A stretch of DNA of 36,175 nucleotides from Cytophagales bacterium (GTDB lineage Bacteria; Bacteroidota; Bacteroidia; Cytophagales; 172606-1). A program made the translations under genes and the position numbers. Below the pieces are notes generated by a model. That model searched no databases, was not told where the DNA came from, and saw nothing but the letters and a program-made list of their open reading frames with translations. The stretch is from positions 7,416 through 43,590 of the forward strand of contig JAUJNL010000063.1 in the NCBI GenBank assembly GCA_030448185.1, given 5' to 3'. Positions 35,299-36,175 of this stretch are shown here, in pieces (the first letter of the stretch is position 1; every line of letters begins with the position of its first letter).

Positions 35299-36108
35299 TT
35301 GAAGATCGGTTTGGCTTTATCCGGGGGCGGTGCCCGGGGATTTGCGCATCTGGGCGTACTAAAAGCATTGCTTGAGCAGGGCTTTCAGCCGCACATGCTT
35401 TCGGGCGTAAGTGCCGGAGCTATTGCCGGGGCATTATATTCGCAAGGATATACCCCCGAGCAAATCCTGGATATTTTTCTTAAGACCCGACTTTTCAAAT
35501 TTATACGGCCGGCTACCAGTCTGATGGGTTTTTTCCGAACCGACCGGATGGCTAAGCTCTGCGAAACCTACCTGCCGCATGACTCCTTCGAAGGACTTAA
35601 AATTCCCCTGGTTATTTGCGCTACCGATATTGAAGCCGGCCAGACGGTGTATTTCTCTCAGGGATCACTTATTAAACCTTTACTGGCTTCGGGCAGCATT
35701 CCGGTAATGTTTGAGCCAGTCCGAATTGATGGCCGCATTTACGTGGACGGCGGTATATTGAACAATATGCCAGTGGAGCCTTTACTGGGAAACTGCGACT
35801 TTATCATCGGCATTCATACCAATCCTTGTGGTAGCCACCGTACCATGGCCAATATGCGGACCGTGATGGAACGAAGCCTCCTGCTGGCGATTCATAATAA
35901 TGTACCGGAACGGGCCCGTATGTGCGATGTGTTTATTGAGCCGCCATCCCTATGCCAATACACTACCTTGGACAGCTCTAAAGCCAAAGAAATTTTTGAG
36001 ATCGGCTACGTATTTACGATGGAAAATGCCAGCCGCTGGGCAGAAACCTACGCCAGTAAATTGCTGGTGCATGAAGAAGCCGCACAATCCGGAAAACGGG
36101 ATTCGTAA
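35299..36108 (+). CDS. patatin-like phospholipase, RssA/YchK type
   Basis: A 269-residue serine hydrolase. The oxyanion hole GGGARG (residues 9-14), nucleophile elbow GVSAG (Ser38) and catalytic DGG (Asp150 in YVDGGILNNMPVEPL) are all present, so the Ser-Asp dyad is intact. There is no signal peptide; small members like this are cytoplasmic or membrane-associated lipid acyl hydrolases. The start is a TTG at 35299; the family nearly always begins MKIGLALSGGGARG, which fits exactly, and no ATG is available nearby. The gene lies 107 bp after the MBL hydrolase on the same strand. Confidence 0.92.
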   Translation: MKIGLALSGGGARGFAHLGVLKALLEQGFQPHMLSGVSAGAIAGALYSQGYTPEQILDIFLKTRLFKFIRPATSLMGFFRTDRMAKLCETYLPHDSFEGLKIPLVICATDIEAGQTVYFSQGSLIKPLLASGSIPVMFEPVRIDGRIYVDGGILNNMPVEPLLGNCDFIIGIHTNPCGSHRTMANMRTVMERSLLLAIHNNVPERARMCDVFIEPPSLCQYTTLDSSKAKEIFEIGYVFTMENASRWAETYASKLLVHEEAAQSGKRDS

Positions 36109-36175
36109 ATATTAATTATATGAGGGGAGGTCCTAAATCGGATTACCAATCCGAGCTCACTTGGTGTCCGCATTG

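Noticed and set aside
1..36175. CRISPR array, tRNA or rRNA genes
   Set aside because: No spaced direct repeats of 25-40 bp and no tRNA- or rRNA-like segments were recognised on either strand; the only regular array is the 8-bp repeat at 1341.

Overview
The window looks like a chromosome segment of a Bacteroidota bacterium, most likely a cytophagale related to Spirosoma, Siphonobacter or Runella (genus not certain). The reasons are the protein families present (a CarboxypepD_reg-like/DUF5686 outer-membrane protein, small secreted proteins, YceI, MacB/FtsX-type permeases with long periplasmic loops, an ECF sigma factor overlapping a membrane-anchored partner), the absence of Shine-Dalgarno sequences at most starts, and a TTG / TAnnTTTG promoter. 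No rRNA, tRNA or CRISPR array was seen.

Layout. 1-2990: an efflux-type ABC operon on the minus strand (ATPase, small secreted protein, permease, start of a further gene), with an 18.5-copy 8-bp tandem repeat inside it and an operator-like palindrome upstream. 3487-6696: M14 carboxypeptidase, SelT/SelW/SelH-family thioredoxin-like protein, flavin monooxygenase. 6783-8673: a two-gene Septu anti-phage system (PtuA ATPase, PtuB HNH nuclease). 8780-13271: a giant sugar kinase/UDP-sugar pyrophosphorylase fusion and a second sugar nucleotidyltransferase. 13617-17846: outer-membrane, secreted and membrane proteins on the plus strand. 17868-20063: what I read as a short integron-type gene-cassette array without integrase (two cassettes, two attC-like sites), the second cassette split by an IS5-like element. 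20130-22607: an FtsX-family permease broken by a 44-bp templated insertion. 22966-25785: two divergent MFS transporters. 26189-28568: outer-membrane protein, anti-sigma-like protein and ECF sigma factor in one operon. 28916-30160: YceI and a small ferredoxin-like-fold protein. 30174-31443: a transposase remnant and a decayed DUF1016/YhcG nuclease gene carrying a 172-bp MITE in frame. 31592-36108: DUF5686 outer-membrane protein, metallo-beta-lactamase-fold hydrolase, patatin phospholipase.

A second theme is gene breakage. At least eight genes carry one or more frameshifts, nearly all at or next to homopolymer runs, and in each case small corrections restore a full-length protein. That pattern points to uncorrected indels in the assembly more than to biological decay, so PtuA, the kinase fusion, the sigma/anti-sigma pair and the ABC ATPase may all be functional. 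The breaks that look truly biological are the IS insertion with its target duplication, the MITE insertion with its target duplication, the internal deletion in the DUF1016 gene and possibly the 44-bp templated insertion in the permease.
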